Below the pieces are notes generated by a model. It made no database searches, had not been told where the DNA came from, and saw nothing but the letters and a program-made list of their open reading frames with translations. 24,286 bases of DNA from JAUWMI01 sp964630455 (lineage in GTDB: Bacteria; Sumerlaeota; Sumerlaeia; MWCT01; JAUWMI01): contig CAZVVA010000028.1 of the NCBI GenBank assembly GCA_964630455.1, forward strand, positions 1 through 24,286. Direction: 5' to 3'. Positions 15,998-23,590 of the stretch are shown here, in pieces. Both the position numbers and the translations under genes were made by a program. How positions within the stretch are numbered: position 1 is the first letter of the stretch; each line of letters begins with the position of its first letter.

Positions 15998-17839
15998 TCA
16001 CATGGGATTTGAATCGAAAATCCTTTGTTGAATTTCCTGATACTGACTTTCAGTCAGCCATGCAAAACGGCTTAGCGCAATACCATAAAATCTACTTAAT
16101 CCCGGACCCAAATAGGTGCCTCGAGAGCAAATAATTTTAAGTTCCTCAACTCTGCCATTGAGAATCGAAACAGGTACTCTGAAACGGCAATCTTCGAATT
16201 CGCCTTTTTGATTCTCCGAGCTAAAACGATACTGCCCGATTTCATGCCCATTGAGATAAAAAAATACGGTCTTCTTTTCCCATGAAGTTTCAGGCGTTCG
16301 AATCTGGAAAAGGAGATTCCCATTTGAAATATGAGGCAAACTAAATCGAATCACTGCAGGATAAATAGCACGCGTCCATACTCCCCACGGTTCGGGCCCA
16401 TGAAAACCAGCAATTAAATACTTATGATTTCCCTCCTTTGATATATCAATGACGGGAGAATGCAACACGAGGTTCTGCTTTTCAGTGCCGAAGTAATAAT
16501 GACTCATTCCGCCGGTTAGGCAGTAAAAAACAGTATTGTCCAGGATGTTCCAGCATGCCGCGGGATTCTTATCAACGTCCACGTCTTGATCCCATCCTCC
16601 GTCATACCTGACCGCACCTACGACCTGAATGGCTATGCAATAGATCATCAAAAGAACAACCAGTATTATTCCCAGTTGTTTTCTCAACAGACGTGTCACT
16701 GCGGGCAGACAGAGCAGACATAGAAAAGGAAGAACGTCTGACCAGAAGCGCGGACCGTATCCCCATCCCGCCCACCACTTTTTGTATGACAAAATGATAG
16801 CCGCAATAGCAAAAACCGAAAGACCCCAAAGTAATCCATCAAAATGCGACGTTCGATATTTCAAAGAAGTTTTTATGAACCCGAAAGGGATAAGAATAAA
16901 AAATGGAGTAAAAATGAGCAGGCCCCGACTTGGGGCAAATAGATGGGCAACAAGACGATATATGGGCTGCGAAAAACTGGAAAATTGTCCCTGTTGTAAA
17001 TCAAAATATCCGCCTCCAACAAATTGGCCAAAGTACGTTAGATGATATAATACAAGAGGCAGCAATCCGACAAGGATACCAATACCATAAAATATAATTC
17101 CCCTGCGAAATCGGATAAGCACAAATAAGCCCCAAACTGGCAAAAGAACTAGAATCGTTGGACGCATGAAACTGGAAAAACTCAAAAACATTCCTGTCAG
17201 AAAACATCCCGGGGGTATCCATGATTTTTGGCCTTTTAATGGCCAAGTAAGCATTGCAAATATAACCATCGCTTGCGCTGCTGAATGTTGCCACAAGGCC
17301 TGAGAACAGGGCACCCAGTTCGACGAGCCAAATGCAAATACTACCCATAGCAGCAGACATGAAAAGAGGGGCGCTTTAATCTTATAGCGGACTAAGAAAA
17401 AGAAAGCCACTGCAGCAATAGCTGCAATACTTGCGCCGGCAAACTTCTCAAGCCACCACAATCCATCATTCTCTGTAGAAAGCCCCAGGAGAAAGCCTAT
17501 CTTATAGAAAAATGCTCCTAAGAAGGCCACTCCTACAGGGAAATCTGATAATAGCTTTCCATTATATTCACGAGCGGCAACAGCCAAAGGACTCCCGCCT
17601 ATTTCCACAAATTCATTTAGGTCAAGATCGCCTTCTCGAATAAGCGAAAGACTTAAAAAGCGAGCTGGCAATGTGTCAATAGCATTAATACAGCGGAAAT
17701 TTAACAGATAAACATATAGGCAAAAAAGGTAGACTAGAAATAATATGCAAATACGAGAGACGGCTTTTGCAGTTCTTTGATCTCTGAGGAAACGTTCTAC
17801 GTTTGCCTCGAAATGGACAGTGTCCGTTAAATCTTTCAT
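15998..17839 (-). CDS. Multi-pass membrane protein, GT-C glycosyltransferase-like
   Basis: This 613-residue integral membrane protein has about a dozen hydrophobic helices between residues 30 and 410, then a soluble C-terminal domain of about 200 residues. An N-terminal cytoplasmic stretch precedes the first helix (ICILFLVYLFCLYVYLLNF). The first outer loop reads DTLPARFLSLSLIREGDLDL and then NEFVEIGG. This fits GT-C glycosyltransferases, which use polyprenyl-phosphate sugars and carry acidic residues in that loop. Later loops contain ALWQHSAAQAMVIF, SSFMRPTILVLLPVWG and KKWWAGWGYGPRFWSDVLPF, as in many unassigned dolichyl-phosphate-mannose transferase-like proteins. The C-terminal domain is beta-rich (FYLNGHEIGQYRFSSENQKG). 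The start, ATG 17837-17839, has no strong ribosome binding site. The next gene, ten bases downstream, encodes the secreted sandwich protein. The transferred sugar cannot be told from sequence. Confidence 0.68.
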   Translation of the reverse strand: MKDLTDTVHFEANVERFLRDQRTAKAVSRICILFLVYLFCLYVYLLNFRCINAIDTLPARFLSLSLIREGDLDLNEFVEIGGSPLAVAAREYNGKLLSDFPVGVAFLGAFFYKIGFLLGLSTENDGLWWLEKFAGASIAAIAAVAFFFLVRYKIKAPLFSCLLLWVVFAFGSSNWVPCSQALWQHSAAQAMVIFAMLTWPLKGQKSWIPPGCFLTGMFLSFSSFMRPTILVLLPVWGLFVLIRFRRGIIFYGIGILVGLLPLVLYHLTYFGQFVGGGYFDLQQGQFSSFSQPIYRLVAHLFAPSRGLLIFTPFFILIPFGFIKTSLKYRTSHFDGLLWGLSVFAIAAIILSYKKWWAGWGYGPRFWSDVLPFLCLLCLPAVTRLLRKQLGIILVVLLMIYCIAIQVVGAVRYDGGWDQDVDVDKNPAACWNILDNTVFYCLTGGMSHYYFGTEKQNLVLHSPVIDISKEGNHKYLIAGFHGPEPWGVWTRAIYPAVIRFSLPHISNGNLLFQIRTPETSWEKKTVFFYLNGHEIGQYRFSSENQKGEFEDCRFRVPVSILNGRVEELKIICSRGTYLGPGLSRFYGIALSRFAWLTESQYQEIQQRIFDSNPM

Positions 17840-17881
17840 GAGAAGACGTACACCCTGGCACTTGTTAATGGAGGATCATGG

Positions 17882-18098
17882 TTAAATAGGGATAAATAGG
17901 GACAGACGGTATTATTTCTCCTTTTTGGGCCTTCCTCGAGATAATGCTCGCAGTATGCGTCCGGCCATTGTTTCCAGCCTCGCTATGAAGGAGTCAGTCT
18001 CCGCGGATGCATTTCGACCCGCACTACACCCTTTTTTGTGTCACCCATTAGATTTCCTCTCTCAAGGTCATTTAGAATTCAATCGTATCCCTATTTTA
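17882..18098. mobile_element. 217-base inverted-repeat element holding a transposase relic
   Basis: TTAAATAGGGATA at 17882-17894 and TATCCCTATTTTA at 18086-18098 are reverse complements at 12 of 13 positions and point inwards. Inside, 17899-17908 carries the GGGACAGACG block (complement CGTCTGTCCC) that commonly follows RAYT genes. The minus-strand end of such a transposase lies just within it. I read the whole as an internally deleted, no longer autonomous element between the GT-C-like gene and the radical SAM gene. Confidence 0.5.
17912..18031 (-). pseudogene. C-terminal relic of a REP-associated tyrosine transposase (RAYT)
   Basis: Minus-strand translation gives SAETDSFIARLETMAGRILR, then ALSRGRPKKEK and a TAA at 17912-17914. 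RAYT proteins (IS200/Y1 HUH superfamily, mobilising REP palindromes) typically end SDxFIxRLExLTGRxLRxxxxGRPRKxx, which this matches closely over about 30 residues. An in-frame stop lies a few codons upstream of the match. The catalytic HUH motif and Tyr are absent from the fragment. So it is dead, but it shows that a RAYT was once here, fitting the REP-like palindromes at 19460-20932. Confidence 0.6.
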
Positions 18099-18187
18099 CG
18101 GGCCTTTCAAAATGATTATTACAACTTCAAATTAGGTTTAAATGGGAAATCCAGGGTAAAATTTAATCTGCGCACAAAGCTAGAGAA

Positions 18188-19177
18188 TCACAATCCTATA
18201 ATGGTCACCTTTGCCTTGCAGCGCTGACATTTTCCTTCTTTAAAGCCCGCTGTGTCTACCTTGCCCTTCTCGCGGCGGATCAGCACAGTCCCACACCCGG
18301 GACAATGTGTCGCATTCGCATCTTTATCCGTTGTGTTACTGAGGTAGACAAATGGCAGGCGCGCCTTGACCACGGCGCGCACCTTGTAGAGATCCGCAAC
18401 CGATGTTTCTTCATCCTTCATCTGAAAATGCGGCCGGTACTGTAGCAGGTGCACTGGAATCTCCGGCGATAGTTCCAGAATCCACTTGATCATCTCCTTG
18501 AGTTCCGCTTCCTGCGCCTCGTCGTCGGGAAATACCAGACAGCTCAGCTCGAGGTGAGAATGCTGAATAATCGTGACAATATTATTCAGAATCTCAATCA
18601 TCCGCCCACCACAGGCCACCTGGTAGTATTCGCGATTCCATCGCTTGATCCCTACTACTACAGCGTCAATCAGTGGCAAGAGTTCGTGCAACGCAGGGGC
18701 AGAAATTAAGGCATTCGTCGCCATTACATTCAGCAGACCCGCGTCGTGTGCCAGCCGTGCAACATCAATCATGTATTCATACCACACCGTTGGCTCGTTA
18801 AACGTGTAGGCCAGGCCAGTAACGCCCAGCAGACGGGCACGCGCGATGATCTGCCCCGGTGCATAGTAGCGCGTCGCTGCACCGCTTTGCGAAACCCGCC
18901 ATGTGTTACAAAACGGGCACTTCATGTTGCACCCAATCGAGCCGACGAACAGAAACGGTGCGCCTGGATGAAAATGGTACAGTGGAAGGTGCTCGATCGG
19001 GGAGACCGCTGCCAGACTGATGCGGCCGTAGTTCTCCGAGAAGAGATCGCCATGGCGGTTGAACCGCACGCCACATATCCCTGGCCGTGAGGGGCCAATG
19101 TTACAGTTCAACGGACACAGCGTGCATTGCACCGTGTCTTGGCCGATGTCAATGTAATGTTCCTGAATCTTCTTCAT
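18188..19177 (-). CDS. amrS: AmmeMemoRadiSam-system radical SAM enzyme
   Basis: This is a 329-residue radical SAM protein of the AmrS group, formerly annotated as pyruvate formate-lyase activase-like. The radical SAM cluster motif is CNMKCPFC (C83, C87, C90), preceded by FLFVGSIG. The N terminus has the family's extra cysteine pattern, CTLCPLNCNIG and GICGVR (C18, C21, C25, C35). Other family blocks are LAYTFNEPTVWYEYMID, GLLNVMATNALIS, HLLQYRPHFQM and the C-terminal zinc ribbon HCPGCGTVLIRRE with KCQRCK. The family typically occurs with AMMECR1 and Memo domain proteins, but neither is encoded in this window. The substrate of the system is not firmly known to me. The start ATG 19175-19177 has a poor ribosome binding site. 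A near-identical copy of the last 32 codons lies at 14457-14555. Confidence 0.85.
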   Translation of the reverse strand: MKKIQEHYIDIGQDTVQCTLCPLNCNIGPSRPGICGVRFNRHGDLFSENYGRISLAAVSPIEHLPLYHFHPGAPFLFVGSIGCNMKCPFCNTWRVSQSGAATRYYAPGQIIARARLLGVTGLAYTFNEPTVWYEYMIDVARLAHDAGLLNVMATNALISAPALHELLPLIDAVVVGIKRWNREYYQVACGGRMIEILNNIVTIIQHSHLELSCLVFPDDEAQEAELKEMIKWILELSPEIPVHLLQYRPHFQMKDEETSVADLYKVRAVVKARLPFVYLSNTTDKDANATHCPGCGTVLIRREKGKVDTAGFKEGKCQRCKAKVTIIGL

Positions 19178-19419
19178 CCCTGAAAAAAAGGGTACAGTCC
19201 ACGCGCTCGTTCCTCGCTTGGGACAGTCCCCGATTTTCTACTCCTCATTTCAAATGTGATGGTGTACTAGTCGGTTAATTGCGCACTCGGCTAAGCTGTT
19301 CCGACTCATTCCCCGAACGTGGGTACAGTTACAGCCCGCATCGTCTCGCGAATCTCTCTTGTACATTGATGCGGCACCCATCTTCGTGTCAAGTCGATTT
19401 TGCCTTGCGGCCGGTTTGA

Positions 19420-19442
19420 TTAATGAGCCTGAGGCTCATTAA
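19420..19442. repeat. Hairpin, TTAATGAGCC arms
   Basis: TTAATGAGCC (19420-19429) and GGCTCATTAA (19433-19442) are exact reverse complements around the loop TGA. It is preceded by GGTTTGAT, like the core of the palindrome at 19688. The 19178-19723 gap holds this hairpin, further palindromes and a small inverted-repeat element; I see no gene in it. Confidence 0.55.
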
Positions 19443-19459
19443 AGATTGCCACAGAGAAG

Positions 19460-19487
19460 GTAGGGGCACGCCGCGGCGTGCCCCTAC
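19460..19487. repeat. 28-base perfect palindrome, GTAGGGG...CCCCTAC
   Basis: Positions 19460-19487 read the same on both strands, with ends GTAGGGGCAC / GTGCCCCTAC and core GCCGCGGC. It is the longest perfect palindrome of a family in 19460-20932 with constant ends and different cores. REP-like elements of this kind are known to be moved by RAYT transposases. Confidence 0.8.
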
Positions 19488-19504
19488 ATAAAGACGACAA
19501 TAAC

Positions 19505-19528
19505 AGGGGCGTATGGCAATACGCCCCT
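19505..19528. repeat. REP-like palindrome, GCGTAT core
   Basis: AGGGGCGTAT (19505-19514) and ATACGCCCCT (19519-19528) are exact complements around the loop GGCA. The right side continues as CCCCTAC, the same end as the palindrome 18 bases to the left. Confidence 0.75.
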
Positions 19529-19547
19529 ACGTCCTGTTATGACATAC

Positions 19548-19680
19548 CTATAGCAACATAGACACAGAGAGTCTTGAAGATGGAGAAATTGTAAGATTGT
19601 AATTACCAATGTTAGATTTTAAATTTTCCTTTTGCACTTTTCAATTTACAATTAAGCACTCTGTATCTCAGTGGCTATAG
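19548..19680. mobile_element. 133-base MITE-like element
   Basis: The outer ends are inverted repeats: CTATAGCAACATAGACACAG at 19548-19567 against the complement of 19661-19680, CTATAGCCACTGAGATACAG. They match at 18 of the first 22 positions. Inside, GAAATTGTAAGATTGTAA and TTTTCAATTTACAATTAAG are partly complementary too, so the whole could fold into one long hairpin. There is no coding capacity. The ends share the CCAC-GAC/TACA theme with the arms at 746-829. Confidence 0.45.
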
Positions 19681-19687
19681 CCCAGGA

Positions 19688-19715
19688 GTAGGGATTTGAT
19701 TAATCAAACCCCTAC
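19688..19715. repeat. REP-like palindrome, TTTGATTAATCAAA core
   Basis: A 28-base palindrome with one mismatched pair (A19694 against C19709): the ends are GTAGGG and CCCCTAC and the core TTTGATTAATCAAA is perfect. It lies just before the stop of the DMT transporter gene (minus strand) and could serve as its transcript-end hairpin. Confidence 0.7.
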
Positions 19716-19723
19716 ACGGTGCA

Positions 19724-20578
19724 TCAGCCTGGCCCATTAGTCACGTTCAGCAGCCAGATCGCAAGCACCGCATATCCTAGCCCCACCCAGCCACGTCGGC
19801 CCAGCTGTTCTCTCCAAAGAATAACCGAGATTATGGATGTTAAAACCAGATTTACGGAGCTGCGTACGGGAAAGGCGATCAGGCCGGGCAGTTGCGATAA
19901 GGCAATTACCAGCGCCGCAAACCCACAGGCATTCATCGTACCCATGAATACTCCGTACAGCATTGCCGCGCGCTGTGGCACCACACGCCGGTAAGCCTGA
20001 TACAGTACTGCCAAGAACGCGCACGAAACGTAGAGGCTCAATAGGTAGGTCATCAGGTAGCCGCCGAGCTGCCATTCGTGCAGCGCTTTCCCCGTGGTTA
20101 CTCCTACTCCCGAGCAGATGAACGAGACGATCAGGTACACAAGTCCTTTTGGATGCGCTATCACCTGGTTCAGTCCCTTCACCTGGACAAAGCTGAGTAT
20201 CGCGGCGACTACAAATACCAATCCGGCCAGTTGCCAGAGGCTGGGCACCTCGTGCCAGAATGCCACAGAGGCCAGCACAGGAACTATCACCGACAGATTG
20301 ATTATCGCCCACGACACTGAGAGATAGCCGTAGCGAACCACGTAAAAGAACATACCAATGGCCAGGAACATGCTGGTACCACCGCATACGCCAAGGCCTA
20401 TTGCCCGCAGATTCAGCGGCGCCGGTTTCAGCACGAGCGTCGCTGCTACTACAAACGCGAGAGCTGTCACGTACTGCACTGTCGCTACGGTCAGCGCGTC
20501 GCAGCCCTTGCGCGCTGTCATCTTATAGACCAGCGAGAACAATGTAAGACACACAATCGAGATCGTCAGTGCCAGCAC
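19724..20578 (-). CDS. DMT-superfamily (EamA-like) transporter
   Basis: This is a predicted inner-membrane carrier of the drug/metabolite transporter superfamily. It is 284 residues long with ten hydrophobic helices in two related halves, the usual EamA layout. Typical segments are GVCGGTSMFLAIGMFFYVVR, LSVSWAIINLSVIVPVLAS and FWHEVPSLWQLAGLVFVVAA. In the second half NLVLTSIISVILWREQLGRR and GWVGLGYAVLAIWLLNV form the family's ending. I start it at GTG 20576-20578, because GGAGG at 20588-20592 lies nine bases upstream. The in-frame TTG at 20585-20587 directly abuts that site. It is a single gene flanked by palindromic repeats. The substrate is unknown; family members export amino acids, nucleotides or other metabolites. 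Confidence 0.82.
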   Translation of the reverse strand: MLALTISIVCLTLFSLVYKMTARKGCDALTVATVQYVTALAFVVAATLVLKPAPLNLRAIGLGVCGGTSMFLAIGMFFYVVRYGYLSVSWAIINLSVIVPVLASVAFWHEVPSLWQLAGLVFVVAAILSFVQVKGLNQVIAHPKGLVYLIVSFICSGVGVTTGKALHEWQLGGYLMTYLLSLYVSCAFLAVLYQAYRRVVPQRAAMLYGVFMGTMNACGFAALVIALSQLPGLIAFPVRSSVNLVLTSIISVILWREQLGRRGWVGLGYAVLAIWLLNVTNGPG

Positions 20579-20738
20579 GCCTCTCAACCTCCACCTGGCT
20601 CACTACTGCAAAGAATACTTTGTCGCCGTAATGCTTTTCGCAACAAGGTTCACTCCGATGTGTCCTGTTTTTGCCAAAAAACGGCCACTTTACGTCTTTG
20701 CGCCTTTGCGTGAGCTAAAATTCATCCTCAGCATATAA

Positions 20739-20758
20739 GGGCGTTCAATTGAACGCCC
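20739..20758. repeat. REP-like palindrome, GTTCAATTGAAC core
   Basis: GGGCGTTCAATTGAACGCCC is a perfect 20-base palindrome, followed by CTAC. Just upstream at 20690-20714 is CGTCTTTGCGCCTTTGCGTG, a motif common in intergenic DNA of many bacteria. The 20579-21061 gap holds these and the next palindrome but no gene that I can see. Confidence 0.75.
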
Positions 20759-20903
20759 CTACACTAGCCCCCCATCGCCGCGCATTCCACTAATGTCATC
20801 AAACCGGGTGAGCCGGAAATTGCAATGTAAAACTGCGCCATCTTTTAGAGTACATATGGGAAGAACTATCAAGCCACTACGGCGCGACGTGCAAATTCAT
20901 AAT

Positions 20904-20932
20904 GTAGTGGCAGGTTTCAAACCTGCCACTAC
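20904..20932. repeat. 29-base REP-like palindrome, GTAGTGGCAGGTTT arms
   Basis: GTAGTGGCAGGTTT (20904-20917) and AAACCTGCCACTAC (20919-20932) are exact complements around a single C. The ends GTAG / CTAC match the other palindromes near by, but the next bases differ (TGGC instead of GGGC). Confidence 0.78.
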
Positions 20933-21061
20933 GATCTTCTTGTCGTTGCGATAGAACGTCATCGGCCAAGCAGAGCTCCTCATACCGATTTTTGCTGGAC
21001 ACTATCTGCACAAACAGGCTATTAAACATCCCAAGATTCCCTTCCCTGTAAAGGAGAGGCA

Positions 21062-22513
21062 ATGGAATTCACACGCGGCCGCTTTGCCCATAATGTCATT
21101 GCCTCTTTTCTATCAAAAGTCGTCTCCAAACTCATTGCCTTCGCCGTCTTCATTCTGCTGATTAACTTCCTCGGCAAAACTCTTTTCGGCACCTATGCCA
21201 TCATCATAACTCTGCTGATGATATGGATGATCTTCATGGACTTTGGCTGGGGCAATATGATTATCCGTGAGGTCAGCAGGAATAAGGCGCTGACCCGGTC
21301 GTACTTCGCTAACTTTCTTGCATTCCAGGCGCTCGTTGGTATTTTCTTTATAGCGCTCCTGCTTGGTGTTGGACGTGCCCTACACTATTCCCCTGAAATC
21401 CAGCGCCTTATTCTCATTGCCTGCCTTGGCCTTTACTGCTACGGCCTGTCCAAAGTGCCAAACGCTTTTCTGGTAGCTCATGAGGCGATTGATCTGGTTT
21501 CGTTTATTGTTCTGGTGAGCAATCTCCTCAACTCCGGGCTGATCGTTCTCGGTATCCTATTGGCAAAACCGCTGGCCTTCTTCATCTGGGTCAACAATGC
21601 CTACCTCATTGCCCAGTGTATTCTCTTTCTTTACTTTCACCATCGGCGCGTCTGTCCGCTCGCACTCAAAATAGATTTCGCTCTATGGCGAAAACTCTTT
21701 GTCTTAGGTCTGCCCTTCACGCTTCTCGTTGGTGCGTCGGTGCTCTATACAAAAATTGATGTAGTGATGCTGTCGAAAATGAAGGATGTTGCTGCCTGCG
21801 GCATCTATGCCAGCGCGGCAAAGTTCGTTTATCCTCTCACGCTTTTCTCCGAGGCGGTCCTTATCTCCCTGCTCCCTCTCCTTTCACGCAAGCGCGCTGA
21901 AGACCCTGCGGCTTTCGCCTACGCCATTGAGAAGACCATCAAGTACCTTGCTGCGTTCAGCATACCCACCGCGCTTGGCATCACGCTACTCGCCCCGCGA
22001 ATCATTACGCTCCTGCTCAAGCCCGAATTCGCTCCCGCCACTCTCACATTGCAACTGCTTATCTGGTATCTCCCAATGGTCTATTTCTATGGCGTAATCT
22101 CCCACGCCCTGATTGTGGCAGAACGCGTTGTCTTCCTCACCGTCGTCAACAGCATTGCTATTGCGGTCAATGTCGCGTTGAATCTCCTGCTCATTCCCAA
22201 ATACAGCTTCAATGGAGCCGCAGTCTCAACGCTCCTCTCCGAAGCGTTTGTTCTCCTCTGCTTTATCGCATACAGACGCCAGCTGGGAGATGTTAAAATC
22301 CCCGTCTTCGCACTGGGCATGGTACTCATTGCGGGAGCCTGTATGGCAGGATGTCTCGTGATGCTTCAATCAATCAGCTGGAACGTTGGGCCGCTTATCG
22401 AGCTAGCAGGACTTATTGTGATTGGCTTCGGCGTCTTCCTCGGAGTCCTGGCCTTGCTGCGATTTGTTCAGCCAGACGAAAAAAACTTTTTCGCTACCAT
22501 CCTGAAACGATAA
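21062..22513 (+). CDS. Wzx-like polysaccharide flippase (MOP superfamily)
   Basis: This is a 483-residue membrane protein with 12-14 hydrophobic helices. It is predicted to flip lipid-linked oligosaccharide units across the inner membrane for O-antigen, capsule or exopolysaccharide assembly. The opening NVIASFLSKVVSKLIAFAVF and FLGKTLFGTYAIIITLLMIW is the usual Wzx/RfbX start. FGWGNMIIREVSRNK, YTKIDVVMLSKMKDVAACGI and YASAAKFVYPLTLFSEAVL follow family order. The C-terminal half (NSIAIAVNVALNLLLIPKYS, FNGAAVSTLLSEAFVLLCF) is equally typical. The start ATG 21062 has AAGGAG at 21051-21056. Glycosyltransferases and a Wzy polymerase normally sit near by; none follows within the window, so it may be the end of a cluster or a solitary copy. 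Confidence 0.9.
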   Translation: MEFTRGRFAHNVIASFLSKVVSKLIAFAVFILLINFLGKTLFGTYAIIITLLMIWMIFMDFGWGNMIIREVSRNKALTRSYFANFLAFQALVGIFFIALLLGVGRALHYSPEIQRLILIACLGLYCYGLSKVPNAFLVAHEAIDLVSFIVLVSNLLNSGLIVLGILLAKPLAFFIWVNNAYLIAQCILFLYFHHRRVCPLALKIDFALWRKLFVLGLPFTLLVGASVLYTKIDVVMLSKMKDVAACGIYASAAKFVYPLTLFSEAVLISLLPLLSRKRAEDPAAFAYAIEKTIKYLAAFSIPTALGITLLAPRIITLLLKPEFAPATLTLQLLIWYLPMVYFYGVISHALIVAERVVFLTVVNSIAIAVNVALNLLLIPKYSFNGAAVSTLLSEAFVLLCFIAYRRQLGDVKIPVFALGMVLIAGACMAGCLVMLQSISWNVGPLIELAGLIVIGFGVFLGVLALLRFVQPDEKNFFATILKR

Positions 22514-22815
22514 CCGCTCCATTTTCTATCCGCATTATACTGCGAATTTGACTGCAGAGGGAAGTACTGCAGCCAGTCCTTGCCTGCAATTTAGCGGGAA
22601 GAGGTACTGGTCAGATCAATATATTGTAGATTCTATTGCGCGCACTTCTACATATAGATAAGAACTTTTCCGCGACGGCTTGCTCCTCATGGTTGCTATA
22701 GGGTGAAAGATTACCAGGAACTCCACTCATGACCTGAGGTTGCAGCTGAACAACTGTTGAACGACTCCGCGAAAAAGAAATTCGAAAGAATTATCTAATA
22801 TACGTGATTTTTTTC

Positions 22816-22845
22816 TTGACAGGCCGAATATGTTGTATGTATGTA
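22816..22845 (+). promoter_or_regulatory. Sigma-70-like promoter before the lysine-rich ORF
   Basis: A perfect TTGACA (22816-22821) is followed after 18 bases by TATGTA (22840-22845). Transcription would begin near 22852, leaving a leader of about 37 bases before ATG 22889. A T-rich tract (22808-22815) lies directly upstream. The 22514-22815 stretch after the flippase holds no gene that I can support. Confidence 0.6.
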
Positions 22846-22888
22846 TCGCTACAGTTCTATATATATACCTAAACTGGGGGTGATGACG

Positions 22889-22957
22889 ATGGCGAAGAAG
22901 AAGGCGAAGAAGAAAAAAGCTGCTAAGAAAGGTGCCAAGAAGAAGAAAAAGAAATAG
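22889..22957 (+). CDS. 22-residue lysine-rich micro-protein
   Basis: This tiny ORF encodes 22 residues: 15 Lys, five Ala or Gly spacers in the pattern MAKKKAKKKKAAKKGA, and a terminal run of six Lys. The ribosome binding site GGGGG (22876-22880) is eight bases before ATG 22889; an ATG at 22883 is too close to it. Codons mix AAG and AAA, and no base repeat explains the whole ORF. A consensus promoter lies directly upstream. It resembles the histone-H1-like basic tails of bacterial nucleoid proteins but is far shorter. It could bind DNA, RNA or polyphosphate, or be the lone remaining tail of a larger gene. Function unknown. Confidence 0.5.
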   Translation: MAKKKAKKKKAAKKGAKKKKKK

Positions 22958-23590
22958 CCCTATATCCTGACTACAACGAAAGCAAACGGCTAAGTTTTTA
23001 AGAAAGGCGGGGCGCAGCTTCAGTGCTATCTCCTCCATCCGACGGACATTAGGGTATTCCTGGGCGCACGCATGGAAAAATCCCTTTCTTCCTGCTCCTG
23101 ATCCTTCAACACCCCCCTTTGAGTGTCCCCTCTTAGGGGTTTAGGTAGCATAAACACTGCACCCGCCTTTCTTTATGTCATTTTTTTAAGTACCATTTCC
23201 TCCCTATTTGCTCTACATAGTCTCGTATCAGACTCTTCTCTTGGCCTACACGGGCAGGTTGAAAATGCGCCTGTGGCGTGATGCCCGTGCCACCTCCTTA
23301 TTAAGATTCTAATACCGGCTGCATCAAGAATGCAAAGCGCTGCATCAGATCGCTTTCCTACCCAATCCTTCATATTCTCTTGTAAAACAATACTTGAAAT
23401 TGATCGAAGAATACATCAATACTACTTCGACTCCTTCTTTAAGGAAAAAGCACCATCACGAAAAGAAGAGAGCGAAGGTATCGAACCCATTTCTCCGAAC
23501 CAGAACAGATAACGAAAACAAGGACAAAAGTTTTTCACAAGAAAGGTAGAGCACCACAGAACAATAATTTTAAAAACACGAGGTGACACT
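22958..23590. other. 633-base gap with weak inverted repeats
   Basis: No gene is supported here. CACGGGCA (23249-23256) and TGCCCGTG (23282-23289) are exact inverted repeats around a 25-base loop that itself holds CGCCTGTGGCG. A short CCCCT-CTT-AGGGG hairpin lies near 23127-23139 and might end the transcript of the lysine-rich ORF. A 60-codon open frame at 23330-23512 has no clear ribosome binding site and no family resemblance. Confidence 0.5.

Noticed and set aside
19290..19400. Minus-strand stretch reading REIRETMRAVTVPTFGE before a stop, possibly another gene tail
   Set aside because: Too short and no family recognised; other frames look equally plausible, so I cannot separate it from chance.
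19737..20387. 216-codon open frame on the minus strand in another frame of the DMT gene
   Set aside because: The frame of the transporter has ten hydrophobic helices in family order; this one has a basic, Cys-rich, featureless product.
19420..20932. CRISPR-like array
   Set aside because: The repeats are palindromes of different sequence at irregular spacing, with no direct repeat units or uniform spacers.
23330..23512. 60-codon open frame before the CBM6 gene
   Set aside because: No ribosome binding site of note, no recognisable family, and no coding bias that I can see; left as unsupported.
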